Assembly (NCBI GenBank): GCA_027405735.1
Contig: JAPEHQ010000007.1
Span: 1,761,001-1,825,000 of the forward strand
DNA from: Mucor racemosus
Taxonomy: Eukaryota; Mucoromycota; Mucoromycetes; Mucorales; Mucoraceae
DNA: 64,000 nucleotides
Direction of reading: 5' to 3'
In this document: positions 37,265 to 52,368 of the stretch, piece after piece
How positions within the stretch are numbered: the stretch's first letter is position 1
Layout of the letters: every line of letters starts with the position of its first letter
The notes under the pieces: generated by a model
What the model was told of the DNA's origin: nothing
What the model saw: the letters and a program-made list of their open reading frames with translations, nothing else
The model's database searches: none
Position numbers and translations under genes: made by a program

Positions 37265-39515
37265 ATGTCTATGAAGAAATTGCAGGGTAAATGATTCATA
37301 TAAAATTTTTTCGATTATTGTTTATTCTAACGTTACATGGTCTGTTGAAACAGCCGAAATTGACCGGGTCTTGAAGAAAGTGAGTGAAGGTGTGGAAACA
37401 TTTGACAACATTTTTGACAAGATACAATCAACAACCAATTCAAATCAAAAAGAAAAGTATGAACAAGATTTGAAAAAGGAAATAAAGAAATTGCAACGTT
37501 TGCGTGATCAAATCAAGACATGGCTATCATCTAATGACATAAAAGACAAGACAACATTAATGGATAACCGAAAACTGATAGAATCAGAAATGGAAAGATT
37601 TAAAAATGTTGAACGTGAGATGAAGACAAAAGCCTTTTCAAAAGAAGGATTACTACAACGAGAAAGAATGGATCCTAAAGAAAAGGAAAAAGCTGACGCG
37701 TGCGATTGGATTTCAACAATTGTCGACGAATTATCTCGACAAATTGAAATGGCAGAAGCAGAAGTAGAAACCCTTCAAGGTACTTCGCGAAAGGGTAAAA
37801 AAGATCATGCTAAAGTAGAACGAACAAATGAATTGGAACATTACATTGAGCGTGATCGATGGCACATCAACAGATTAGAATTAATTTTGAGATTGCTCGA
37901 GAATGATCAACTTTCTCCAGAAAGAGTAACGTATTTTTTTGATTTTGATTTTTTAGTTTTACAGAATTAATTCAAATGATGATTAGGTTCTTGCAATTCA
38001 AGACGATGTACAGTACTACCTCGAGTGTAACCAGGTATTTACATTTACGTTTTATGCAAATGCATCGTTTATATGTTGGTTGAACATTGGACTTTTAGGA
38101 ACCTGATTTTGAAGAGGATGAGCTTGTTTATGATGATTTAAATCTTGAAGAAGAAGAAGAAATGTACAATGTTGGTGTTGAAGAACATTTTGTATCAGAA
38201 GGTAATTTTATCATTATTACACCACTGTTGCTTATATTAACACTAATCATTTATTTAGATGTGGAAGAAAAGACATCGAGTAAAAAGCTAAAAGATAAAG
38301 ATAATGATGATGAAACATCATCGCTGGGTTCATCTACACGAAAAACAGCGACATCCAGTAGTCCAATCAGTTGTAAATATGAATTGATGCTTCATTATAA
38401 TACATATATCTAACGCATGTTATTTTTAGCGAAATCAACGACCACAAGCAGTCCAAAAGCGCCAACAAGTGTGCCGCCGATTAAATCACCAGAAAGTAAT
38501 ACAGCCAATGTAGCTGCAACGACAGCATCACAAACTAATTTGAAATATGCTCAAGCAGCAGGAGCTTTAGAAGGAAGTCCAACACCTCCAAACAAGGATA
38601 CAGGTGAGTTTTTATTATTAAAATAAAACTATTCTATTCTGATTTCTTCAATAGCTCAATCATCAAAAGTGGTTGTACCATCCGCTTGGGCAGAACCCAT
38701 CAAGATTACTGATCAAATCAAATCTAATACTACACCTACATTAGAAAACAAGACAGTATCTACACCAACATCTGAGAAATCAAAGCCCATGTCATCGTCT
38801 GCGCCAGGTGCGCAGGTTAATAATTTATCTAATGGTGTTGCAAAATCAGTAATTATTAATTGTTTCATATAACTACAACTTGCCATTAATCCCTTCTCTA
38901 GCTGCCTTTAGATGAATCCTTGACTCAACAACCAGGAGCTGAAGTTGATTCACGTTTACCGTCTTCATTAGCTGATCTTGCAGCCTCATTTGAAGCTATC
39001 AAGGCAAAAGCAGCTTCTGCTGCCCATGATGATAGTACACAATACACAAATCGTATGCTAGATGCTAGCTTACAATATGTTCCTGATCTGATAGACTCTG
39101 AAAGGTAATTTAAATTATTGTATTGCATAAAATGAAACTAAATTTATTGTTGCACAGACCCAAGGTTTATCAAGCACAGACTCCTCAATTAACGCCAGCA
39201 TATTATCCTCAACAGCCTCTCGCTATTTTTGATAATCCAAGTCTTTTTGAAAAGTTTGATATGGATGCATTGTTTTTTATTTTTTATTATCAACAAGGCA
39301 CATATCAACAATATTTAGCTGCCAAAGAGTTAAAAAAGCAATCATGGCGTTTTCACAAGAAATATTTAACGTGGTTTCAAAGACATGAAGAGCCAAAAAC
39401 TATCACTGATGATTATGAACAAGGCACTTATATTTATTTTGATTATGAAGGCGCTTGGTGTCAACGTAAAAAGACTGAATTTAGATTTGAATACCGTTAT
39501 TTGGAAGACGCATAG
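37265..39515 (+). CDS. CCR4-NOT complex subunit NOT3/NOT5
   Basis: Nine exons: 37265-37286, 37354-37925, 37987-38034, 38099-38201, 38259-38372, 38430-38603, 38655-38848, 38902-39104 and 39158-39515, giving 595 residues. The N-terminal ~230 residues are the Not3 coiled-coil region ([35 protein letters not shown], [18 protein letters not shown], then [19 protein letters not shown]). A Ser/Thr/Pro-rich linker follows. The C-terminal NOT box contains [20 protein letters not shown] and KSWRF-like [19 protein letters not shown]. The protein is a scaffold of the cytoplasmic deadenylase that starts mRNA decay and senses slow ribosomes. The donor of exon 7 could alternatively be at 38817 (CAG-GTTAAT), which would remove 11 residues of the linker. 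Confidence 0.93.
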
Positions 39516-39815
39516 TATATTAAAACCAAAGAGAAACTGTTATTTTTTTGTTCTTTATTCTTCTTTCTTTTTGTGTGTTGTAATTCTATGACTTGATAGC
39601 GAAACTGTCTCATTTCAACGAAAATAATTAGGATTGCATCGCTTCAAATTTACCATCATCGCTGATTGCATACAAGCTTTTGCGTTTGATTCTGCTCCTA
39701 TTGTATTGTAAGACCAAGATGTCATAACTTGTGGCTTAATCAGAGCGTTTTCCAGGATATTTAAATGTCGAAAAACGTTTCCCCTTTGTCTTATTCTTGT
39801 TTTCTTTTTTTCTTT
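39516..39815. other. Probable 3'UTR and spacer of NOT3/NOT5
   Basis: T-rich sequence after the stop codon; no gene. Confidence 0.5.
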
Positions 39816-40021
39816 TTTTACTTGTTTTTTTTATTTGTTTTTTTACTTGTTTTTTTTACTTGTTTTTTTTACTTGTTTTTTTTACTTGTTTTTTTTACTT
39901 GTTTTTTTTACTTGTTTTTTTTACTTGTTTTTTTTACTTGTTTTTTTTACTTGTTTTTTTTACTTGTTTTTTTTACTTGTTTTTTTTACTTGTTTTTTTT
40001 ACTTGTTTTTTTTACTTGTTC
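39816..40021. repeat. 13-bp minisatellite
   Basis: About 15 nearly perfect tandem copies of ACTTGTTTTTTTT spaced every 13 nt, with one ATTTG variant near the left end. The open frames across it are artefacts of the repeat. Confidence 0.93.
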
Positions 40022-40479
40022 AGCTAACCTCTGACTAAAGGGCCCAAAGATAACATCGTGTGTGTATTTTTTTTTCATTTGTGCAACACCTTTATTTCTT
40101 GGAATTCTCAAAAAAGCTTAAACTATATCAACTATCTATAAAAACGCATTCTTAGATTCATTTGTTACAGCCAAATATGCTATTCCAATTGTCATCCTAT
40201 TCAACATTGTCCCGGCTACAAAATCTATTAAATGAAGCAAGGATGGTTACTATAGTGATTGTTTCATAAATTTGAATGATGCAGAAATGGCCAGCTTAAA
40301 ATTGAGAAAGCGCATTTGAAATGAAAATAAATCGAGAAAATACTAAGGTATTGCAATGATGGTTATTAAGTAAAGTCTAGGTTATTTTTCATTCTCTACC
40401 AGGATATCTAGGTTTTGGATGGCTGTAAAGACTTTTTTATTTTTTTATAAATTTTGTGAGAGCACTTTTTGTGGTATAG
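40022..40479. other. Gene-free spacer
   Basis: AT-rich sequence between the minisatellite and repeat copy F; nothing recognisable. Confidence 0.45.
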
Positions 40480-41130
40480 AGATCCATGAAGGGATGACAG
40501 GTATGCAAAACTAAAACCATAGGATAGTGCTCATTAGCGTTTATCCAACGAATTTTATCTCGTAAAAAAATATTAATTTTTGGTCGAGAAAAGTGAGATT
40601 AAATGATTGATTTTTGGTGATACAAAAAAGGATCAATTTTGGACGAGGATATACAAGGAAAAAATTTCGCCGACCAAAAAAAAAAATCAAAAAAATGTAT
40701 ATCCCCACGGAAAATAGGGCTAAAGCGACGCATAAATACTCATTTTGTAGATAATTTTGTTGCGCATAATGTGAAAATAAAATATTTTGGGGTTACATTT
40801 GAATGAAGGGTACTTTTTGATCAAAAACCGTTAAAATTTGACATTAAATTTACTAGGGATTTTATGAGAAAAACATTTTCAAAACCTACACAGATCGATT
40901 CAGAATTAAAAATTGAACCTAAAACATTTAATACGCTAGTTCAACTTGCTATGCATTTTTGTGAGTAATTAAACATACAAGGTTTTTTTTGGATTTTTTT
41001 GAATTTTTTTTCCATTTGAACACTTTTTTTAATTGAAGCTCAGTTACATGTGCATATCTTATTATACAATTTTATATGGTAATATTCAAAATCGGAGCGT
41101 GCCCCCATTTCAATAGATAATCAGGAAATT
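40480..41130 (-). repeat. Diverged copy F of the dispersed repeat family
   Basis: It shares with the other copies, in minus orientation, the order of blocks: a ...TATCCCCACGGAAAAT... segment, then AGTTCAACTTGC near 40943 (others have AGTTCAACTTACTTTGCAGT), and a TCGGAGCGTGCC segment near 41094, like the CACGCTCCGA end of the other copies. Similarity is patchy, so the limits are approximate. Confidence 0.45.
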
Positions 41131-42976
41131 AAAAATGTAAGATATACTTGAGATGCTACAGAATATTGACAAAAAAGTTATTTCTATTCATCTTGATTTT
41201 TCAGCGAGTATAAAGGCTTCAAAAGTAAAACACTTGTTTTTCCCCCACTTAAAATCTCAATCTAAAATGTCAAATATCTCGAGATTTTATAAGCTTGCAA
41301 ATAATAGTTTCTAAGCTAAATCTTTTTGTTTTTCAATGTTTTATTACATATTAAAGTTCCAGGGATGGCTTTTTTTTGGACCCCCAAACCTCATAATTGT
41401 AAATCCTGTTTTATTTTGTTTTTCTATTTTGTAGTTTTAACAATTTGGAGAATTTTCACATTTTTTTACAAAAGTATCGGCAGGAATCAGGCAACCAAGT
41501 TTTCTGGGGTAAAATTGGCTGCTGAAAACGAATCTGCAATTTATTTTATTGTATCTATCAATTTTGTTGAGATTTTTGTGGTATAAACTTTGCTGGATTC
41601 TAGTATATATGCCTATGGCAATCCTTAAATTTCATTATAAAGTCTTACTTGAACACATAATAAAAGTTGTTGAACAGTTTATTCCACACATTTTGATATA
41701 TAGTTCTAAACTTCAAGTCTAGTTTCAACAATTTGAGAAAGAAAAAAACCAGCCAAAAAGCGTGAATATTTGTACTGGTAATCAATTTTAGCAGAAACTT
41801 GTTTTCAAAAACAGTATCCATCCATTCAACATTACCCATTAATAACGGAAGAAAGGTTTATAAAGATTAAGAAAAACTTAAATATATATATTGATCCTGT
41901 CAATGTTTGGCTATATTGTATTTATAGTAATTGAATCAGTTGTTCTTTTTGTATGAGTTGTGAAAAATATAATTGCAGTGGAATTACATACTAAAAACGC
42001 TTGATAAAATAAAACAACCTAAATTTCAAGTGTCGCTCATAAAATATGATGCCACTTGAAATGTGAACAACGATAATAAACAAACGCTTCAATTGAACAC
42101 AATAACAAACGCATGCTAAAGATATGAAATACCCTTTTTGAACCATACATGTCGTGTAGATGATAGCACCCTTGATCACGGCGCAATCAATTACACAAAT
42201 GACATATATATCAAAACAGGATTCTATCCAAATCAATAATGATAATAAACAAAGATATCAATTTAGTCAACTACTCATCTATATCGTAGTTGCACTATCA
42301 ATATAAATAAGATTCAAACATATAAAAACTACCCCTTAAAAATCAAGGTTACATAAAATAGATATAACAGAAATAAACAAAAACAACCATTTCCCAAAAG
42401 GTCGATATTGTCACACTTGACATACAATCCCTTATGGTCAATGCTCTATACAATTTACCCCTTAAAATATCAAATCAATAACAATGTACTCAAAACTGGA
42501 AGATTACTAAATATACATCCATTCAAGTCTGATGGTATCCAAGTTCTCCAAATCACTATAAATACCCTCATACTTTTCAATTATTTTAACTCTTCAGAAA
42601 TCTTTTGTAATAAAAACTTTAGCTGATTATAATTGTATTTTTACTGCTTTTATTTTTATATTTTTTTTATTTTAGTAAATAACATCGTAATTTACTGCAA
42701 TAATGACAGATTAAGTTAATAATATAAGGTTGGATGAATTTCGTGTATGATTTGAGATTTGGATTACTTCTGAACTAGAATCTGGAAGTATAATATAGTT
42801 TTTGAGGATCAAGATCGTTTGTTTATTTTGACAGATAGTCATTTATTTTAAGTGTCGTGCGTTGAGATACATGTTTTACAGTAGATTCAAATAAATGTAT
42901 ACAAAAGATTATATATGAGATAAAAGATGATCTTTATTATTATTATATGTTTTGATATTTTAAACTAATTAAAAAA
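41131..42976. other. Gene-free AT-rich region
   Basis: No supported gene or RNA. Short frames here (for example 41326-41586) look random. Confidence 0.45.
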
Positions 42977-43001
42977 GGTACACACAAAGTCTGTGTGTAC
43001 C
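42977..43001. other. Perfect short hairpin
   Basis: GGTACACACA at 42977-42986 pairs perfectly with TGTGTGTACC at 42992-43001 around a 5-nt loop, 38 nt left of the long hairpin element. Confidence 0.7.
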
Positions 43002-43038
43002 TGACATAAGAAAAAAAAGCAAAGCTGTTGTTCGATTT

Positions 43039-44068
43039 GTGTCGTAGAAGTTTTAACTCTTTTGTTACACAGTAATAATAGTATAAATATTAGATCTTAA
43101 ATGTCAAACTTAATAAACATCGCCTTTTAACTTATAACTATATTTGTCTCATTACATTATTATTATCACGACACAGGTACTGTTGCAAATGTCGTGATAA
43201 TAATAATGTAATGAGACAAATATAGTTATAAGTTAAAAGGCGATGTTTATTAAGTTTGACATTTAAGATCTAATATTTATACTATTGTTACGAGCGGTAA
43301 CTAGTGAAAGTGATAAAGTAATAAGAGAAAGTAGGATTGAAAGTAAATAAAATAGATATTTCCAGAGCAGTAATGTCTATTCAATGAGCACCAGGTTTAT
43401 AGTTGTCCAACTAGTAAGTAAATGTTTTATATAAATGTATATAAAACGAAAGATGTAAATGTGGAAAAGGTACAATGAACTTCTAACGACAGTTCAAGGG
43501 ATCTAGTATATAATGTAATGTAATATAAAAGGATAAAAGACAATTGAGCTCCTAACTAATAGAATAGCGAGCAATTTAGATATGATATAAAGTATGTAAG
43601 ATATAAGACGATCTTTATTTGGTTGAAGTCTATAGCTTCCTTTTTATAATAATTGTATAATTTCTAATTGTTTCTAATAATTTCTATGTCTAGGTAGATA
43701 ATATGTTCGAGATCAATCTTTAACTGATCTCCTTCCAATAATTGGGGCAAAATAAGAGTAATTGTGAGTCATGGCAAGATCAAATGGTTGTCGTATCTTG
43801 AATGCAGGGATTATATAATAAATTTATGGATTAAAGAGAGTCGAGTCTCCAGAAGTTTGATTAAAAAGGAATCTGTATGAATATATGGGTGTTGTTACAA
43901 AGCCTTCGTGCTTTGAATTTGTGTTTGATTTTACTTTTGACAGATTGTGACAGATTTGGAAAGATGAGTTCAAGGGTAACAAAAAAAAAGAGTTTATTCA
44001 AATAATAAATGTTCGATTTGTAACACTATTATTACTGTGTAACAAAAGAGTTAAAACTTCTACGACAC
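43039..44068. mobile_element. Foldback (long-hairpin) element split by a solo LTR
   Basis: The left arm 43039-43173 is a perfect 135-nt inverted repeat of 43190-43285 plus 44030-44068, around a 16-nt loop at 43174-43189. Ends are GTGTCGTAGAAG and CTTCTACGACAC. The right arm is interrupted by a 740-bp LTR with its target duplication. Removing those restores an unbroken 286-bp palindrome with no mismatch that I can find. It has no coding capacity. It may be a foldback or MITE-like element; flanking target duplications of the hairpin itself are not evident. Confidence 0.85.
43286..44025. mobile_element. Solo LTR nested in the foldback element
   Basis: A 740-nt segment begins TGTTACGAGCGG and ends TTTGTAACA. 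The six terminal bases TGTTAC / GTAACA are inverted repeats of the usual TG...CA type. It is flanked by CTAT at 43282-43285 and 44026-44029 (or ACTAT, depending on one shared A), a 4-5 bp target duplication as made by retrotransposon integrases. There is no internal polyprotein, so it is a solo LTR left by LTR-LTR recombination. Orientation is uncertain. Confidence 0.8.
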
Positions 44069-44124
44069 CTGAAAGAAGAATACATTTTTTAAGCAAAGAA
44101 ATGCAAAAAAATTTAAAAAAAAAA

Positions 44125-44198
44125 TGATTTCTGCCAGACTTGAACTGGCGACCTTCTGCGTGTTAAGCAGATGTGATAACCGACTACACCAAGAAACC
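44125..44198 (-). tRNA. tRNA-Val (anticodon AAC)
   Basis: The minus strand folds as a complete 74-nt tRNA without intron. Acceptor arm GGTTTCT pairs with AGAAATC (one G-U) and the discriminator is A. The anticodon arm is TCTGC-TTAACAC-GCAGA, with anticodon AAC for valine. The T arm is GCCAG-TTCAAGT-CTGGC. A T-run follows its 3' end on the minus strand and serves as pol III terminator. It appears functional. Confidence 0.95.
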
Positions 44199-45899
44199 TT
44201 TTTAATAAAAATAATTTGAATTATTTACAGAATAAAATAATATACAAATTAAAGAACCGCCGTAAAATAACCAATGAAAATGGCTGAAAACGTCTAATAA
44301 AGAGCCCGACAGCCAAAAAAGGAACAAATGTTAAGAATCACTTGATATATTTAGTGTAATTGCATATTTACCTGAGACTTTTATAATATATGTTTAATAT
44401 CTTACTGCATTGACTTTTTCTAGCATCTAAAATGAAAGATCGAAAACTTTACAGCAGTTCTAATAGTTTTGCTCGGCGAGAATCAAACATTTTCTATCTT
44501 TGCGTTGTGCTAACCCAACCATCTTTATTGCTAATTGTAGTCTTCGTAAAATAACCGCCAAAATTAATATGAAATGAAGAAAATACCAATATTTTCAACA
44601 CAAAATGTAGCTCGTCATATAAAAGAAAAGAAAAAAGAAATAGATACGCCTTGGCAATAACAACAACAGTCATTTAAGGTTTAAATAGTGATGGAAAAAT
44701 TGCAATATAAACTCGATTGGCAATTTCGTCAGCGTAAAATGGAGTAGCATATACTACATGCTCTCTGTTGTATATTATTACTAAAAGATCTCCACATCTA
44801 ATTCCATGCCCAATTTGTTTCTATAAAAATCAAGACATAACGCTTCTAATTTTTGTTTGATGAGCACTGTACAATGACATGAATCGCAATCCGAGGGCTT
44901 TTTGATGGCGAGATTAATGAAGTCTCTAAAGCAATTAAAGCAGTTTCAGTAGATATAAGTCTCTTGAATTGAATGCTTGGCTCTGCTTTATGTTTGATCC
45001 TTCGCTTGTCTCTAAAGTTATCCATGGCTTCCACCCATACAACCTCATACAAAAGACCATTTCTTTTTTAAACAATTTTTCAATCTTTACTATGATATGT
45101 AATTTAAGCTAAAAATCTGCAGCCAACAACTAGGATGTCTAGCCTACACTGATGTATTTCTTAATTTAAAATATGAGGTTTGTTGTGTGGATAAAATCGA
45201 TGGGAGATTTTTTATAAGGATACTCAATAGCTTGGGACGAAATGAGATTATTTAATTGAGAGGTGTGATTTTGATCTGTTTAACTATAAAATTGCAACTG
45301 CAATGGCACTTTTTAACCCTGTAAACGGACAAAAGAAAAGGACATTATAGCATTGAGATAAAAGATGTCTATACTAAGGGGGGGGGGAACTAATTCAATC
45401 AATAGGGCCATACACCTGATCATACAAATATAAATAAAATAATTTACTATCAATTTGTTTTTTGTTTTGCAACAAGTTGATCAACAAATGTTGTGTATAG
45501 CCTTCCTCAGCAATAAAAGATAGGATATTTGAACAATTTAATGCAGTTGAGCTAAATTACTAAAGATTAATCCATCAATAAAGGTGTACTTGGTAGATTG
45601 AATTTGTTTGTCGCTCATTTCCGAGGATATGTTCATCCTTTGACGAGGTAAAATCTCAGGCGGTTCAAAATTCGAAATGAGAAGAAATCTCATCAACTGA
45701 TGTACTTGTACATTGCAGCCATTGATTGTGTATAATAAATTTAAAAAGGGCATGGTATACTGATATTTGAAATGCTGCTGCTTATGCTAATGTACATGGA
45801 GCTCTAAAATTGTTCCTGTCATAGTTGTAAAACTCATTTGAAAATCAGAAGGTCATTTGAAATAGGAAATATTTCTTTTTTCTTATATATTCAAGGAGA
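44199..45899. other. Gene-free spacer
   Basis: AT-rich sequence with a 10-G run near 45378. It holds the tRNA upstream flank and the promoter side of the Isc1-type gene. No other gene is supported. Confidence 0.5.
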
Positions 45900-47575
45900 A
45901 TGATCAACTCGGCACCACAGAATACACTATCAGTTTTATCACTCAATTGCTGGTAATTCATATTAAAAAAACTTATAAAGAAACATCAAATTGAACAACT
46001 GACCAATATTCAATACAAAGGGGTCTCAATATTGTTGCTAAGCAACGTAAATTTCGTCTTCGAGCTATTGCTGATCGCGTGAGTCAAGAGCAATATGACG
46101 TTGTGGCCTTACAGGAAGTCTGGATGTGGGAGGATTTTGACTACATCAAAGAGCAAACGAGAGATACGCTACCTTTTACAAAATATTTTCATAGGTACAA
46201 TTACTGAAAGATAATTGCCTTTTAGTTTTCACTTATTATTATCGTAGTGGAACATTAGGCAGTGGATTAGCCATATTATCCCGTTTCCCAATCTTATCAT
46301 CATTCTATCTAAAATTTACACTGGCTGGTAAGCCCTTGAAGGTATTTCAAGGTGATTTTTATGTTGGAAAAGGATGTGGTTCTGTTTGCATTGATCAACC
46401 TGAAATTGGACTTATTGACATTTATACAACTCATGTATGAATTGAAGTGTGAAATAGTTCATTTATACATCAAAGTTTACTTACATCTACATTTGGATAG
46501 CTTCAAGCTGGTTATGGAAACCATGATGAGTATGAGGCTCAAAGAATTACTGAATGCTGGCAAATTGCCAATAGTGTAAGATCATCGGCTGCTCAAGGAA
46601 AGCATGTTATTTTGGTAAAAAATAGTTTATATATTTGGTTAGAGAGACAGACACTCAAATGAAGCTATTTAGGCGGGAGATTTTAATAGTATCCCTACTA
46701 GCCACTGTTACCAAATTTTAAAAAATCATGCATTTATGACGGATTCATGGTTAGAAATGCATAAAGATACAATGGCAGATAGTCTTGGTCGACTTGAAAG
46801 AAATCAATTGACAGCTTCTGAATGTATACAGTTATTTGGCATTACCTGTGATTCTCCTTTAAATACATGGACGAAGCACTTTTTGAAACAACAACCATAT
46901 GCTAAAGACGTTGGAGATAGACTGGACTACATTTTCTATAGGCGTACACCAGAAATTACTTGCCAACAATCCAAAGTTACTTTTGAGGAATACATTCCAA
47001 ATACTCAAATAAGTTTTTCTGATCATTTCGCTGTTCATTCAATATTCTCTATTTCTGCAAAAGCTAATAGTGCATTCGAAAGTGATTATGCGCCCTTACC
47101 AAGGCAAATATCGAGACCTGACTACACAAAAATATTACCAGATACTCTACATCCTATCATTAATATACTTGAAAGAGACTTATTAAAGGCAACATCAACA
47201 GCCAACGGATTGTTATTTCTCTTTGGTTTATCCGTATTGATTGTATTTGGCTTATATGCTTCTCAAATCATGCTTCCAATCTACTTTCCAGAAACTCAAA
47301 TTGCAGTATTATCAAATGTAATATGTGGATTATTTTTGATTATTTTCTCTGTGATTGCAATTGTTTCACTCATAGTAGGTTTTGTGTTTGGCAGAAATGA
47401 ACAAAGGTCATTAAGACAATATTTGATCGATATAAAAGTTTGCTTAAATAATTTACAAGAAAAAGCAAGAAGAGAATCTTTAGCCGCATCCTCTTCCAGC
47501 ATGCATTCTAGCACTACATCCTATTCTACATCCGATGGTCTACTTATAAAACATATTGATACTAAGAGCAAATAA
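45900..47575 (+). CDS. ISC1: Inositol phosphosphingolipid phospholipase C / neutral sphingomyelinase (Isc1 type)
   Basis: Exons 45900-45952, 46021-46194, 46248-46434, 46501-46614 and 46673-47575 give 476 residues, as in yeast Isc1. The endonuclease-exonuclease-phosphatase fold shows LSLNCWGLNIVAKQRKFRLR with its metal-site Asn, VALQEVW (metal Glu), LIDIYTTHLQAGYG, AGDFNSIP, GDRLDYIF and the catalytic SDHFAVHS. Two C-terminal membrane helices follow (about residues 355-381 and 387-415), with a basic tail, as expected for Isc1, which hydrolyses complex sphingolipids to ceramide and binds acidic phospholipids through this region. The second ATG-proximal motif order fits the chosen start. Its stop codon lies only 3 nt from the stop of the convergent kinesin gene, so the 3'UTRs must overlap. 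Confidence 0.92.
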
Positions 47576-47578
47576 ACT

Positions 47579-50508
<2,930 letters not shown>

Positions 50509-51537
50509 TAATAATCAAAGTTTTATTTGTTTTTCTTGCTGTTTGAACCTAGAAACGAGAACGAGAGAGAAAAAAAATAGAACCAATCCCCACAAGAAAA
50601 AGTAACATTTATATCAACTTTTGGTATATAGTCACTTGCTTGATTTGGGCAGCGAAACGCGTACAATCCGCCGCGTGCATTACTTTCTTGGTAGTTATAA
50701 ACTTTTCATGCAGAAGTATAAATCTGATTCGTACCACTTCACGGATTATCTATTGTTGTATTACAAGCTTGAAAAATGCGTATAAATCTGTAGCTTTTAC
50801 TTGAGTAGTGGTAGTCGCAATCGCTCTCTTTGATTAAATGACGTATAAATGAGTGCATCATGCCACTGAGAATGAATGGTTGATCTGTGGAATGATCCAC
50901 CATTCACCTGTATTAAACCTGTTGGAATGCTTGTAGATAAAAAATTGATCTATTAAAAACATGCCACATGCAGCATCTCCAGTGAAAAATGATATTCATA
51001 TTTACCATGAGAATTTCATGTACATAAACAATTACTTTAGTTTGTCAATGGCAAGCCGAATTTTACCAGCCAGTTTACGGATGAAAATTCGACTCGCTCT
51101 GGCAGTCGATTTTGATAGAAAGCCTATTTTGAAAATTTCACAGTTAAATATAGACCTTGACATTCTACAAAAAATTGCCTAACGTGCAAATAAGTTGCTT
51201 AGCATTTTGTTGTGTAATTTTGCTTTTGAAAATTTTCAACTTCTGTTCTAAATATTCAACAAATAATATACCACATCAGGTACAGCTTTAAACTATTGTA
51301 CGAATGCCGCATCTATATTTTCAAAATTTGTGTCTCATTTTACAACGAGCTATTCATAAAAATATCAGTAGATTCATAGTGAATCAATTTTTATATTAAA
51401 ACAAAAAAACACAGCGCAACATCATCATCATAAAAAGTTACCGTAGATCAACTTTAATAGGCACGAAACGACTAACTTGAGTAAAGTTCATCCAATACAC
51501 CACCAGCTAAATATCATCACTGCCTTAAAAAGTCGAA
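50509..51537. other. Gene-free spacer
   Basis: The kinesin promoter side lies at the left. The rest is AT-rich; the 73-codon frame at 50961-51182 has no recognisable domain and is not annotated as a gene. Confidence 0.45.
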
Positions 51538-52368
51538 AGTTTAAGCCTTTATATATCTGCAAAAAAATTAAGCTATATTAACAATTTTTAATAATGAAAC
51601 TTAATTTTTTTGAAGTGCTCTATAACATATTCCGGTATGAAAAAATTCTGAACACTTTTTTTATTTTTTTTTTATTTTTTTGACATTTTTATAGCACATT
51701 TCAAAATGTTGGTTAAATTGATCAGCACTTTTTTTACATTCATATTATCAACCTTATTAAGTTCTTTCGAATTCAATTTAGTTTTTCTAAAAATATTGAT
51801 TTTTCATGGAGATATCATCCAAAATGTGTACAAAGAAATACCATCGCTTCTAGCCTCAATTTTTCCCTTATATACCCTCATCCCAAATCCTGAATTTGAA
51901 AAAAAAAATTGACAAAAATCTCGTTTTCTCTACGAAAAATGCAGCTAGAAAGTTCAAAAATGGCTCAATCAATAGATATTTTTATTGTACATTACTTTAA
52001 TTACTAATATTTTATATGTTTTTATAAAAAATGATATGTATCTTCAAAAAACCTCCAAAATTTTAATTGTATTTTATGCAAAATTTAATGCAAAAAATTT
52101 GCTTGAATCTTACTTTTATGGACGCAGAATTTGGAGATCTACAAAAGCCATGTATTATACTAGTTCAGCTTACTTTGCAGTTCATGAGCTATTAAACAAT
52201 TTTGTTTTTTGCATCATTTTCAATCATTTTTTTATTAAATCGATTTTGGAACCCCGCTAGCATAGTTTCAAGCCATAACGTAAACTATTATTTTGATTAT
52301 CTCGACGAAAAATCAATATTTTTCGCTGAAACAAAAAATTCAGAGTAGCTTTCAGTTGGATCTACCTT
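51538..52368 (-). repeat. Dispersed repeat family, copy E
   Basis: Minus-strand copy. The AAGGTAGATCCAACT end is at about 52354-52368, with the GCGAAAAATATTGATTTTTC block at 52311-52330. The conserved frame on the minus strand (around 51700-51920) is less well kept than in copies B-D. The far half of the long unit seen in copies A and B is missing. Confidence 0.75.

Noticed and set aside
39765..40038. Three overlapping frames of Phe/Leu/Thr repeats
   Set aside because: Produced by the 13-bp minisatellite being open in several frames.
43039..44068. Simple DNA transposon with terminal inverted repeats spanning the whole 1 kb
   Set aside because: The inner 96 bp of the arms also pair, and the 740-bp insert has its own LTR ends and target duplication, so a nested insertion explains the structure better.
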